From Campylobacterales bacterium (GTDB lineage Bacteria; Campylobacterota; Campylobacteria; Campylobacterales; Sulfurimonadaceae), in assembly GCA_016938735.1 (NCBI GenBank), contig JAFGUB010000060.1:1-53117 (forward strand): 53,117 nucleotides of DNA, in the 5' to 3' direction. The position numbers were made by a program, and so were the translations under genes. Numbering within the stretch: position 1 is the stretch's first letter; each line of letters starts with the position of its first letter. The notes under the pieces were generated by a model that was not told the DNA's origin, searched no databases, and was given only the letters and a program-made list of their open reading frames with translations. Below, piece after piece: positions 24,616 to 35,263 of the stretch.

Positions 24616-26006
24616 GGATTCACCACCTCTTTTTCATCAAGTTCATGGGTATTTTTGCCGGCACCTTGCTGCTGGCCTCCTTCATCAGCTATCTCACGCT
24701 CAAAGATATCGTGATTGTCAATAACAAACATCAACTTCAAAGTACGATCAATCTGCTCGCGCTTCAGCTCGAAAAACGCCTCGACTACGCGGCATTGGCA
24801 CAAGAGGTCAAGGAGCGTACGGGCTTTCGCTTTACTTTGATCGACCAAAACGGAACGGTTATAGCCGAAAGCGACCACGATATAGAGACAATGGAAAACC
24901 ACGGCTCACGCAAAGAGATCCTTCTGGCCCTGGCCGAACCCTTTGGTATGGCCATACGCTACTCTAGCACCGTCAAAAACGACTTTCTCTATGTAGCCAA
25001 GGCGCTCAAGATCAATCATCAAACCTACTATTTGCGGCTGGCGATGAGCTTGGAGAAGGTTTTTGAATCTTTTCATATCTTCTGGTACCGGATGATCATC
25101 GCGGTCGGTTTTTTTATTTTGCTCTCGATGATCATCCCCTATCAAATGAGCAAAAAAATTCGTTACGACATCGACCAAATCATCCGCTACCTCGAAGAGC
25201 TCTCGGATAAAAACTACCATGCCGTCTTGCAAACCCGCTACTTCAACGAGTTTTTGCAGATTTCGGTCATGCTCAAAAGTCTGGCCAAAAAGCTCAGCAA
25301 CCGTGCCAAACAAAAGCGCAAACATGCGGCCAAACTCCGTTTGATCAACAAACAGCGCAGTGACTTGCTCTCGGCGATCAGCCACGAATTTAAAAATCCC
25401 ATCGCTTCCATCACCGGCTACGCCGAAACGCTTTGCGATGATCCTAACGCTTCGAGCGAAATTCGGGAGAAATTTCTCAAAAAAATCATCTCCAATGCAC
25501 TCAAAATTTCCACCATGCTGGATCGACTTGCGCTTTCAGTTAAACTCGAAAACAACGACCTCTCGATCAAACCCTCAAACTTTGTTTTAAGCGACAGCGT
25601 GTTTGAGATAGTCGATAACCTCAAAAACAAGCATCATGACCGCGTGATCCGATTTGAAGGGGTGCCCGTCACCGTCTACGCCGACAAAACCATGATCGAA
25701 CTTGTGATTACCAACCTGATTGATAACGCCCTCAAATACTCCCAAGAGGAGGTACGCGTCGTGCTCACTCCGCAACGTTTAAGCGTGATCGATCACGGCA
25801 TCGGAATTTCGGAAAAAGAGATTAAAAAGATCACCTCTAAGTTCTACCGCGTCCAGAAAAACACTTGGGACAACTCGATGGGATTGGGCCTGGCCATTGT
25901 TGAATACATTCTCAAAATTCACCGTAGCGCTCTTCAAATAGACTCACAACCTTCTATCGGTTCCACTTTTAGCTTCGACATTATCCCGCTCAAACCAAAC
26001 GAATGA
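24609..26006 (+). CDS. PhoR-like sensor histidine kinase
   Basis: 465 residues, GTG start overlapping the regulator. Two membrane helices (about 8-28 and 155-175) flank a periplasmic domain with the PhoR-like run FRFTLIDQNGTVIAESDHD, MENHGSRKEI and AIRYSSTVKNDFLYVAK. A HAMP-like linker, HisKA with His in LLSAISHEFKNPIASI, N-box LVITNLIDNALKYS and G-boxes follow (DHGIGIS, SMGLGLAIVEYI). The periplasmic match suggests sensing of phosphate limitation or envelope state, as in Campylobacter PhosS/PhosR, but no pst or phosphatase genes are nearby. The cca-type gene overlaps its stop by four bases. Confidence 0.92.
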   Translation: MLGIHHLFFIKFMGIFAGTLLLASFISYLTLKDIVIVNNKHQLQSTINLLALQLEKRLDYAALAQEVKERTGFRFTLIDQNGTVIAESDHDIETMENHGSRKEILLALAEPFGMAIRYSSTVKNDFLYVAKALKINHQTYYLRLAMSLEKVFESFHIFWYRMIIAVGFFILLSMIIPYQMSKKIRYDIDQIIRYLEELSDKNYHAVLQTRYFNEFLQISVMLKSLAKKLSNRAKQKRKHAAKLRLINKQRSDLLSAISHEFKNPIASITGYAETLCDDPNASSEIREKFLKKIISNALKISTMLDRLALSVKLENNDLSIKPSNFVLSDSVFEIVDNLKNKHHDRVIRFEGVPVTVYADKTMIELVITNLIDNALKYSQEEVRVVLTPQRLSVIDHGIGISEKEIKKITSKFYRVQKNTWDNSMGLGLAIVEYILKIHRSALQIDSQPSIGSTFSFDIIPLKPNE

Positions 26007-27247
26007 AAGTGACCTTGCCCAAGGCCGTTGATGAAATCGTTCGCACCCTCATCACAGAGGGAATTCGGCCCGTACTGGTGGGAGGGTATCTGCGCGATTG
26101 GTTCTGGAATCAAACCTGCGGATATGATATTGATCTGGAACTCTACGGTCTTGATACACTCGAATACCTCACAAAGCTGCTTGCGCCCTTTGGTAAAGCA
26201 GTTCTGGTCGGCAAAAGCTTTGGCGTCGTTAAACTCACCTATCAAGGCTATGCGATCGATCTCTCGCAACCCCGAACCGAAACCAAAATCGCAGCCGGTC
26301 ATCGGGGATTTGAGATTCGCACCCACGCCGATCTGGATTTTCACACCGCCGCCTCGCGTCGGGATTTTACGATCAACGCTATGGGGTATGATCTACTGAC
26401 ACAAAAATTGCTCGATCCTTTCGGCGGCCTGGAAGATCTACACCAACGACGACTCGACTGTGTCCTGCCCGAACGTTTTGTTGAAGATCCCTTGCGGCTG
26501 CTACGCGCAGTGCAGTTTGCGGCCCGTTTTGGTCTTACATGTAGCCCGCGCCTCATTGAACTCTGCCGTAGCATGCACGCCCAAGGCGCGCTCGATCAAC
26601 TCCCCAAAGAGCGTATTTTTTATGAAGTACAAAAACTTCTGCTTAGCCCTACCCCATCCATCGGCTTTATGCTGCTTGAATCCATGCAGGCGATCAAACT
26701 GCTGCAGGGTCTTGAAACTTTGACTTTTGAAGATCGAACGCGGCTTTATAGAAGGCTAGATCGACTCGCTTCAAAAAATGAGCGAACACTTAGTGTAATG
26801 TTAGCTGCGTTAGCGCTCGATTTTGACGCAACAGCGCTTGAGCGGATGGTTGGTGCGCTGACACAGGAGAAGAAGGTACATGAAGAGGTAAAACGCCTTT
26901 GGGAGGGGTATCAAACGCTCTCGAAGTGTTTACATGTAACGCCCTACACCGTTCGTCTGCTGGCCTCTAAGATGACGGTTCAGACACTGTTGATGCTGCG
27001 TGAAGGTGAAGAAGATCCGCGTATGATCAATCGGTTTGAGCAGCTTCGATTAAATGCCGATGGGCTTAGCTTGCTTGAAACGAAGCTCGAACCCCTACTG
27101 CGCGGTCGTGATCTTCTCAAAAGAGGAGTCACGCCATCAGCACACTTCTCTGTGGTGCTTGACAAAGCTTTTGAAGCCCAGCTTGAGGGAGTTATTTCAA
27201 CTCAAGAAGAGGCGCAGCGTTGGCTTGATAGCGCGCTTAACGGCTAA
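26003..27247 (+). CDS. cca: CCA-adding enzyme / poly(A) polymerase family nucleotidyltransferase
   Basis: 414 residues of the class II nucleotidyltransferase family. GGYLRDWFWN, then the catalytic Asp pair YDIDLELYG, RRDFTINAMGYD, and the helical neck DPLRLLRAVQFAARFG are present. It should add or repair the 3' CCA of tRNAs with CTP and ATP; poly(A) addition is the alternative within this family. The start ATG overlaps the kinase stop (ATGA). It ends inside the convergent queF gene (11-base overlap). Two palindromes (26535, 26930) are read as Leu-Thr-Cys and Leu-His-Val. Confidence 0.88.
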   Translation: MKVTLPKAVDEIVRTLITEGIRPVLVGGYLRDWFWNQTCGYDIDLELYGLDTLEYLTKLLAPFGKAVLVGKSFGVVKLTYQGYAIDLSQPRTETKIAAGHRGFEIRTHADLDFHTAASRRDFTINAMGYDLLTQKLLDPFGGLEDLHQRRLDCVLPERFVEDPLRLLRAVQFAARFGLTCSPRLIELCRSMHAQGALDQLPKERIFYEVQKLLLSPTPSIGFMLLESMQAIKLLQGLETLTFEDRTRLYRRLDRLASKNERTLSVMLAALALDFDATALERMVGALTQEKKVHEEVKRLWEGYQTLSKCLHVTPYTVRLLASKMTVQTLLMLREGEEDPRMINRFEQLRLNADGLSLLETKLEPLLRGRDLLKRGVTPSAHFSVVLDKAFEAQLEGVISTQEEAQRWLDSALNG

Positions 27248-27620
27248 AACGGCTGCTATCGATCTCGATGACGGTATGGACGTTGCCGCGCGGATTGAAA
27301 TCTGCAACCAGTTTCATATATTTGGGTTTAAGTTTGCGTTCAAGTACTTCATAGATCTCATTGGCGCTGTTTTCATGTGAAATAGAGCGGTTTCGAAAAG
27401 AGTTGATATAGAGTTTGATCGCTTTAAGCTCAACAACCCACTCATCCGGCGTATATTCCAGATAAAAAGTAGCAAAATCGGGATAACCGCTGCGTGGACA
27501 GAGACATGTGAATTCGGGTAGCGTCATTTTGATCAGGTAGTCGCGCTTGTGGGGATTGGGCCAGATTTCGAGATCTTTGTCGATATCAAACGCTTCAATA
27601 ATCGCCTCTCCGTATTTCAT
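27237..27620 (-). CDS. queF: NADPH-dependent 7-cyano-7-deazaguanine reductase
   Basis: 127 residues, the short unimodular QueF type. The catalytic Cys is in FTCLCPRSGYPDFA, followed by the NADPH/substrate motif ELKAIKLYINSFRN and the His-Glu of ISHENSANEIYE. It reduces preQ0 to preQ1 in queuosine synthesis. Its ATG overlaps the stop of the GGDEF-EAL-like gene (ATGA). The dnaA-dnaN-gyrB-(insert)-queF order matches Campylobacterota origin regions. Confidence 0.95.
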   Translation of the reverse strand: MKYGEAIIEAFDIDKDLEIWPNPHKRDYLIKMTLPEFTCLCPRSGYPDFATFYLEYTPDEWVVELKAIKLYINSFRNRSISHENSANEIYEVLERKLKPKYMKLVADFNPRGNVHTVIEIDSSRFSR

Positions 27621-29023
27621 GATTCATTCCTTATAAGGGTTTCAATGGGTGCGATTGTACCCAAAATGTTGCCGCTCAACAGGTCAATACCCATCGCTTT
27701 TGCCGCTTGAACACTCTTTTGATCTTCGATCATTCGTAGCCATGTTTTGACACCCAAACGTTTGGCACTTACATGTAAACCCTCAATAAGTGCTCTGTAG
27801 CGCTCATCTTCAAATTTTTTCCCAAATGAGCCCTCGAAACGGATAAAGTCTACATGTAAATCTTTAAGATAGAGCAGGGTGGTATGGTTGCTGCCATAGC
27901 CGTCTAAGGCAATACCGATTCCCATATGACGATAACTCTGAAGTATCTCCTCAAAGCGTTTGATGTTCGAGAAATACTCCTTCTCTTGAAGGACAAAGAT
28001 CAAATTTTGAATCGATCTTAAGGTAAGATCGGCAGTAACGGTATAAGAGAAATCGCGTTGACGTAGCAGCTCTGCAGGTATCTCTAAAGCAAAACGGTAC
28101 TGAGGATAGGTCGAGGCTATTTCGTAAGTTTTGGCAAGTACCGATTGCATGTAAGGAGCAATGAGCCCTAAGCGCAACACAATGGGAAAAAAACGGTTTT
28201 GATGGATCAGATGACCTGAGCTGTCGATAAGTTTAAAAGTGAGTTCAAAAAAGCGGCCTGTCGTGATATCAATCTCCTGAGCACGCATAGAAAGTCGACT
28301 TGATCGAATAGCATCGAGTACTTCGTTCTCTAAAGTATTCAAGTCGGTTTTATCATCTTCGACCAATATTTTCCCAAGTGATGAGTAGGCCTGCAACTCA
28401 AACAGACGCTCAACCAATTGTTCAAACTCTCCAGAAGTTTCCGTATCGATAATCGCTCCGCAGCCTTTGATCTCAACGCCGTCTAAAACCGCACTTCCCA
28501 TACGTACCAAAAAGTGCTCAAACAAAATGCGATATTCATCAATATTACCATCAAGTAAAAGTAAAAACGTACCACCTTTAAAGTGGCTGATTATGGGTTT
28601 TTTCACCCCTCTATCGGTGAGAAAAAAGTCAATCTGTTGTGCTGCGGTGTATAAGATCCGATCACCTTTACGGTATCCCAAACGCTCATTGATATCAGCA
28701 AAGTTTTGTATTGTGAAGAGAATCAGCGTACAGGTATGCCGCGCTTTGTGCTGTAAAAAAAGCTTTTGAAAATAGTCCCGCGTAAAGGTGTGGGTGATGT
28801 TTTCCGTTACCCGCTCTTTAAATCCGCGGTAGATTAGATAAAACTGGAAGTAGACGGCTACCGCCAACACACCCACCACAATCACAATAAAATGATAGGG
28901 AATTTTCTCAAAATATTGCATCAGTACGGAGAAAAGTAAGATGCCGGCCAGCATAAAGACGGGAATTCCCATTCTCAAAGCAAGCTTGAAACGTTGTACC
29001 CGCTCGATCGATTCAGTATACAT
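27617..29023 (-). CDS. Degenerate GGDEF-EAL membrane protein
   Basis: 468 residues. Two membrane helices near the N-terminus (about 16-33 and 40-58), then a GGDEF domain in which the loop is His-Phe-Lys-Gly-Gly-Thr-Phe, so the catalytic acids are lost, and an EAL-like domain that lacks a clear E-A/V-L motif but keeps IALDGYGSNHTTLLYLKDL and DFIRFEGSFGKK. It is most likely a c-di-GMP-binding or scaffold protein, not an enzyme. It lies between gyrB and queF. A CTACATGTAA (29029-29038) is just before its ATG and supplies the only Shine-Dalgarno-like bases (TAGG). Two more copies inside encode Leu-His-Val. Confidence 0.85.
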   Translation of the reverse strand: MYTESIERVQRFKLALRMGIPVFMLAGILLFSVLMQYFEKIPYHFIVIVVGVLAVAVYFQFYLIYRGFKERVTENITHTFTRDYFQKLFLQHKARHTCTLILFTIQNFADINERLGYRKGDRILYTAAQQIDFFLTDRGVKKPIISHFKGGTFLLLLDGNIDEYRILFEHFLVRMGSAVLDGVEIKGCGAIIDTETSGEFEQLVERLFELQAYSSLGKILVEDDKTDLNTLENEVLDAIRSSRLSMRAQEIDITTGRFFELTFKLIDSSGHLIHQNRFFPIVLRLGLIAPYMQSVLAKTYEIASTYPQYRFALEIPAELLRQRDFSYTVTADLTLRSIQNLIFVLQEKEYFSNIKRFEEILQSYRHMGIGIALDGYGSNHTTLLYLKDLHVDFIRFEGSFGKKFEDERYRALIEGLHVSAKRLGVKTWLRMIEDQKSVQAAKAMGIDLLSGNILGTIAPIETLIRNES

Positions 29024-29044
29024 CGAGCCTACATGTAAAGCAAA

Positions 29045-31354
<2,310 letters not shown>

Positions 31355-31420
31355 CTAAGGCTCCAACATCTAAAAGAGTAAGTGTTAGATTTTATCTGAA
31401 ATAAGCTAAAAATAAGGTTT

Positions 31421-31439
31421 AGGGGGCGTTGTGCCCTCT
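31421..31439 (-). terminator. Possible intrinsic terminator after dnaN
   Basis: A seven-base-pair stem (AGAGGGC/GCCCCCT with one G-U) and a five-base loop start just after the dnaN stop. On the minus strand it is followed by TAAACCTTATTTTT, so a weak, partial terminator between dnaN and gyrB is plausible. Confidence 0.45.
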
Positions 31440-31446
31440 AGCGATG

Positions 31447-32514
31447 CTAGATGACGATGGGCATAACGATGGTTTTGAAGTTGTTATCTTGTAAAACAAA
31501 GGGTTGGTTGGGTTCGTTCATGCCAATGGTGAATTGGGTACTTTGGATTTGAGAGAGGAAGTCAAGAATATAACGACTATTAACGGCGATATGGAAGGGA
31601 GCAGAAAAACTTGTATCGCATTCAATTGTCGTTTTTGCTTCGATATTGTCATCAGTGAGGCTTTCAAAAGTAATTTTGTTTGCCTCAAAAGTTAATTTCA
31701 TGTCATTACTAATCGTAGTGATTTGTTTGATGGAGTCGATGATTTGTGGTTTAGAAAGTTTAAGTGTATGCTTGAGCTCTTTTGGAATAATCCGGTTGTA
31801 ATCGGGAAATTTTCCATTGATGAGTTTAGTAAAAAAGTTGTAGTTCTGAGATTTGATGATAAGGTATGTCTCATCGTAGACGATAGAGATATCATCAAAG
31901 AAGAGTTTTTGAATCTCTACGATTGCTTTTTTGGGAATGATTATAGAGAGTTCACGGCTACTGCTATTATCGATATTGACCAGAGCTAGTCTTCTTGTAT
32001 CGGTAGCAACAAAGTTTATGTTGTTGTTACGTATATCTATCAATGCACCATTAAGTTCAAATTTTGGATTATTGGTATCTGCAGCCGGAGTGATTTTTTT
32101 TAGAGAAGTGACAAGACTTTGTGCATCAATAGTGATGTTAGCAGTTTCACTGAATGAAGGGAATTTTGGAAATTCATTACTTTGAAAAGTAGGTAGTTTA
32201 AATTTTGATGAACCTTGATGCACATGCAAGATGTCATGTTGGGATTCAAGTGTCAAATCGTTCTCTTTTAGAATGCGTACGATATCAAGTAACTTTTTTC
32301 CGTTGGCTGTTACATTACCTACCTCTTCGATATGAGCCTGTGTTGTTTGTACATGTAAGCCTATTTCGTAATCGGTTGCTTTGAGGACCAGTAGATTTTG
32401 TCTTGCTTCAATCAATATATGAGATGTAATCTGTGAGGTATCTTTTTTTTCCAGGAAGGGCTGAATGTGTATCAGGATATTTTCAAGTATGGCCTTAGCG
32501 ATCACAATCTTCAT
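31447..32514 (-). CDS. dnaN: DNA polymerase III beta subunit (sliding clamp)
   Basis: 355 residues with the three-fold clamp architecture and the typical ending FVLQDNNFKTIVMPIVI (M-P-hydrophobic C-terminus). It encircles DNA and tethers polymerase III. AAGGA is seven bases before the ATG. It is the second gene after dnaA, separated by 192 bases that look like the second half of the origin. The palindrome at 32349 encodes Leu-His-Val. Confidence 0.97.
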   Translation of the reverse strand: MKIVIAKAILENILIHIQPFLEKKDTSQITSHILIEARQNLLVLKATDYEIGLHVQTTQAHIEEVGNVTANGKKLLDIVRILKENDLTLESQHDILHVHQGSSKFKLPTFQSNEFPKFPSFSETANITIDAQSLVTSLKKITPAADTNNPKFELNGALIDIRNNNINFVATDTRRLALVNIDNSSSRELSIIIPKKAIVEIQKLFFDDISIVYDETYLIIKSQNYNFFTKLINGKFPDYNRIIPKELKHTLKLSKPQIIDSIKQITTISNDMKLTFEANKITFESLTDDNIEAKTTIECDTSFSAPFHIAVNSRYILDFLSQIQSTQFTIGMNEPNQPFVLQDNNFKTIVMPIVI

Positions 32515-32706
32515 GAGTATTCCTTCTTCTCTTTATTAATAAATAGCTAGCAATAGTAGTAAGCTACGTGATTGTGTGAGAAAAGCCTCTTAGCACCCAA
32601 AACAGCGTTGTTTCGGAGGTGAGCAGATTAGTCTATTTTCTTCACACTTGTTCACATGGAATTATAGCCTGTTTTTTTATCGGCCTTCAAGAAGGCTCTT
32701 TAAGGC
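32515..32706. other. oriC, downstream part (dnaA-dnaN spacer)
   Basis: A 192-bp spacer. Two tandem DnaA-box-like sites, TTCTTCACA (32638-32646) and TTGTTCACA (32648-32656), each differ in one base from TTATTCACA. About 80 bases away lies an AT-rich tract with repeated TAG trinucleotides (32543-32562, ending in TAGTAGTAAG), which resembles a DnaA-trio element next to an unwinding region. A hairpin (GCCTTC/GAAGGC) follows the dnaA stop. This matches the bipartite oriC described for Helicobacter and relatives, where unwinding is on this side of dnaA. Confidence 0.65.
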
Positions 32707-34035
32707 TTAATGGGTACCAACCGTTATTTTATTACGCAGCTCTTGGATTTTGAGCTTGAAATCTTCGTCATCTTTGATTAATTCAGCAATTTTTTTCATC
32801 GTGTGGCTTACTGCCGTGTGGTCTTGCATTCCGAACTGTTGCGCCAGTTGTGTGATGGTATTGGAGGTGAGTTCACGTGCCAGATAGATAGCGATTCGTC
32901 TTGCATAGACGATATTACGGTTACGACTTTTTGAGCAGATTTCACTCGCTTTGACGTTTAGATCTTTAGCAACAGTTGTGATAATGAGATCTAAGGTAAT
33001 GTTGGCTCTTTTCTCTTGAATCTGCTCTTTAAGTACGTTTCTGGCGAACTCTATCCCTATATCAGCGTGCATGAGCTGTGCATAAGCGTTGAGTTTGATC
33101 AAAATACCTTCGATTTCCCGTGAGTTATTTTCAATGATGGTAGCAATGTAGTTGATGACCTCATTATCAAGTTTAACACGATTAATATCGCACTTTTTGC
33201 GGATAATTGCGATTTTGGTTTCCAATTCCGGGGGCTGTATATCTGCTACTAAGCCCCATTCGAAGCGGTTTTTGAGCCGTTCTTGTAGTCCGGCGATTTG
33301 CTTTGGGTGCTTGTCGGCAGTCATAATGATCTGTTTGCCATGGTTTCGCAGCTCTTCGAAGGTGTGGAAAAATTCCTCTTGTATCTGGTTCTTTCCGCTT
33401 AGAAATTGAATATCATCAATGAGTAACGCATCACACCCACGATATTTTTCTTTGAAGCGATCCATAGTATTGTGGTTACCTAAATGGCGTATAAAGTCGT
33501 TCAAAAACTGCTCGGATGAGGTGTAGATAACACTTTTACCATTTTGCTGTAGCACGTTTCCTACTGCCTGCATCAGGTGGGTTTTTCCAAGTCCTACACC
33601 GCCGTAGATAAAGAGCGGGTTGAAGACCTCTCCTGGTTTTTTGCTCACACTTTTTGAGGCTTTGACCGCAAACTCATTGGATCCGCCTTCGACGAAATTG
33701 TCAAAAGTGTACGATGGATTGAGTAGGGAGTGAATGGTCTTCTCGTTAGGCACTTTTTTTGGACTCTTTTTGAGCTGCTTATGATTGGTTTTAATCTCAA
33801 AGACAACTTCAGGATGTGTTCCTGTGCTAATTTCAAAAAGATGGGCAATTTTTTTAGTGTATTTAGTTTTGACCCAATTGGCGATTAGTTGGTTGGGTGC
33901 CAAGAAGAGTGCATACTCCTTTTTGGATTTCTCTTCACTATACTCTAGTTGTTTGATATACCGTGTATACTCAAGTTCACTGATTTCATCTTTAAGACGT
34001 TCTAATACACGCATGCCAATATTTTTTTCGCTCAA
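32707..34035 (-). CDS. dnaA: Chromosomal replication initiator protein
   Basis: 442 residues. Domain I (about 1-85), a short linker, the AAA+ domain III with Walker A GGVGLGKTHL and Walker B LLIDDIQF, and the domain IV DNA-binding helix with DHTAVSHTMKKI near the end. It binds TTATTCACA-type boxes at oriC and opens the duplex. The start is TTG with TAGG upstream; an ATG seven codons later is the alternative. Divergent from ruvC across the upstream origin element. Confidence 0.98.
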   Translation of the reverse strand: MSEKNIGMRVLERLKDEISELEYTRYIKQLEYSEEKSKKEYALFLAPNQLIANWVKTKYTKKIAHLFEISTGTHPEVVFEIKTNHKQLKKSPKKVPNEKTIHSLLNPSYTFDNFVEGGSNEFAVKASKSVSKKPGEVFNPLFIYGGVGLGKTHLMQAVGNVLQQNGKSVIYTSSEQFLNDFIRHLGNHNTMDRFKEKYRGCDALLIDDIQFLSGKNQIQEEFFHTFEELRNHGKQIIMTADKHPKQIAGLQERLKNRFEWGLVADIQPPELETKIAIIRKKCDINRVKLDNEVINYIATIIENNSREIEGILIKLNAYAQLMHADIGIEFARNVLKEQIQEKRANITLDLIITTVAKDLNVKASEICSKSRNRNIVYARRIAIYLARELTSNTITQLAQQFGMQDHTAVSHTMKKIAELIKDDEDFKLKIQELRNKITVGTH

Positions 34036-34150
34036 GGGAACCTACATCTCTATGTGAATAAATTAACCAATTATACTCAATGAAGCCCTGAAGTGTGTTA
34101 AAATCATGTGAATTACTAAGTTATTCACATCGTGAAGAAATGGATGAATA
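34036..34150. other. oriC, upstream part (dnaA-ruvC spacer)
   Basis: Within 115 bp there are three DnaA-box-like sites: TTATTCACA at 34121-34129 on the plus strand, the same word on the minus strand at 34053-34061, and TAATTCACA on the minus strand at 34107-34115. The segment is AT-rich and also holds the divergent promoters of dnaA and ruvC. Together with the dnaA-dnaN spacer it forms a bipartite origin. Confidence 0.75.
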
Positions 34151-34630
34151 TTGATTATTTTGGGCATCGATCCAGGTACGCGAAATTGTGGTTATGCTGT
34201 CATTGAAAAGATAGAACACAAATTAAAACTCCTTGAGGCAGGTCTGATTAAGATGAAAGCAGAGGAGTTACAGCTTCAAATTCCTCAAGCTATTGAGGGT
34301 TTGGAGCAGATCTTTGCTTTACATGTAATCGATGAAGTGGCAATGGAGAGTATGTTTTATGCGCACAATCCAAAGACCGTTTTAAAGCTTGCTCAGTTTA
34401 GAGGGGCGCTGATGCTTAAAATTTTGCAGGAGTTCGGTATGTTTGCCGAATATACACCTTTGCAGATCAAAAAGGCGCTGACGGGCAGAGCAAAGGCATC
34501 CAAAGAGCAGGTAGCTTTTATGGTACAAAAGCTTTTGGGAATCAAAAAAGAGATCAAACCTTTGGACATTAGTGACGCTATTGCCGTAGCCATCACTCAT
34601 GCACAACGTTTAAATGTCATGGGATCATGA
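34151..34630 (+). CDS. ruvC: Holliday junction resolvase RuvC
   Basis: 159 residues, TTG start. The first catalytic Asp is in [13 protein letters not shown], the middle acid in [12 protein letters not shown], and the final pair in [15 protein letters not shown]. It cuts four-way junctions in recombination together with RuvAB. Divergent from dnaA, as in many Campylobacterota. The palindrome at 34319 is read as Leu-His-Val. Confidence 0.96.
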   Translation: MIILGIDPGTRNCGYAVIEKIEHKLKLLEAGLIKMKAEELQLQIPQAIEGLEQIFALHVIDEVAMESMFYAHNPKTVLKLAQFRGALMLKILQEFGMFAEYTPLQIKKALTGRAKASKEQVAFMVQKLLGIKKEIKPLDISDAIAVAITHAQRLNVMGS

Positions 34631-34753
34631 GTGTACATTAGGCATAAAGATTGCGTCAATAAGAGATTCATCTCTATCTTTTTCGTCTTAGATGTGCTAA
34701 CATTGCACTAACAACATCATAGACAATGCACTAGGAAAAGAGTTACATTCGTT

Positions 34754-35014
34754 ATGAGATCTATTGCTTATCTCGTTTTAATCAATAACGCTTATCCAGA
34801 AACAATAGCCTTTGACAAAGATGTGTCGCTGGAAATTGCCGAACGTTTTAATCCAAAAGCTGCAAAACATATCACACGCACCTATACTGAGCGACGATCA
34901 GCATCAGAATTGGCAAAAATGCTTGCGTTTGATAATTGTGAAACGCGTGAAGAGGTGCTACGACGTGTCAGAAATGAGCTGGCGGAGTTTTGGAAGCAAA
35001 AAAATCTTCTATAG
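34754..35014 (+). CDS. Small hypothetical protein
   Basis: 86 residues, not recognised. Mixed alpha prediction with a basic C-terminal half (RTYTERRSASELAKML, then REEVLRRVRNELAEFWKQK). No signal peptide or membrane helix. AAAAGAG lies about seven bases upstream of the ATG. It stands alone between ruvC and the parS-like sites. The charged helical C-terminus could bind nucleic acid or a partner, but that is only a guess. Confidence 0.55.
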   Translation: MRSIAYLVLINNAYPETIAFDKDVSLEIAERFNPKAAKHITRTYTERRSASELAKMLAFDNCETREEVLRRVRNELAEFWKQKNLL

Positions 35015-35238
35015 AGGCAAAACGGCCAACACACCAGGGAAGCCGTTTCGTACAGAATAGTAACACACTTTACTTAGTAGTTGCTTATCTATTTTTTCTC
35101 TTACGCTTTACAAACAGCAGTTTCAATTTCATATTCTGCAACGCTCAAGTGGATGGTTTGCATTATATTCACATTGTGTTGTAGCATGTGAACAAGTACA
35201 CTTTATACTGATTTTATTAGCCATTTTTATTCTAACTT

Positions 35239-35254
35239 TGTTTCACATGAAACA
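35239..35254. other. parS-like centromere site 1
   Basis: TGTTTCACATGAAACA matches the ParB target TGTTTCACGTGAAACA at 15 of 16 positions. It sits in non-coding DNA about 1.2 kb from dnaA and forms the centre of a longer near-palindrome (35234-35259) that could also fold as a hairpin after the RluA gene. parS sites normally cluster near oriC. No parA or parB is in the window. Confidence 0.65.
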
Positions 35255-35263
35255 AAGTTTTAT

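Noticed and set aside
27371-27386. Third parS site in queF (TTTCATGTGAAA core)
   Set aside because: Only the 12-base core matches; the outer bases differ, and the residues are conserved QueF sequence (SHEN).
32661-32700. Intrinsic terminator of dnaA
   Set aside because: The GCCTTC/GAAGGC hairpin is followed on the minus strand by A residues, not T, so it is not a standard terminator.
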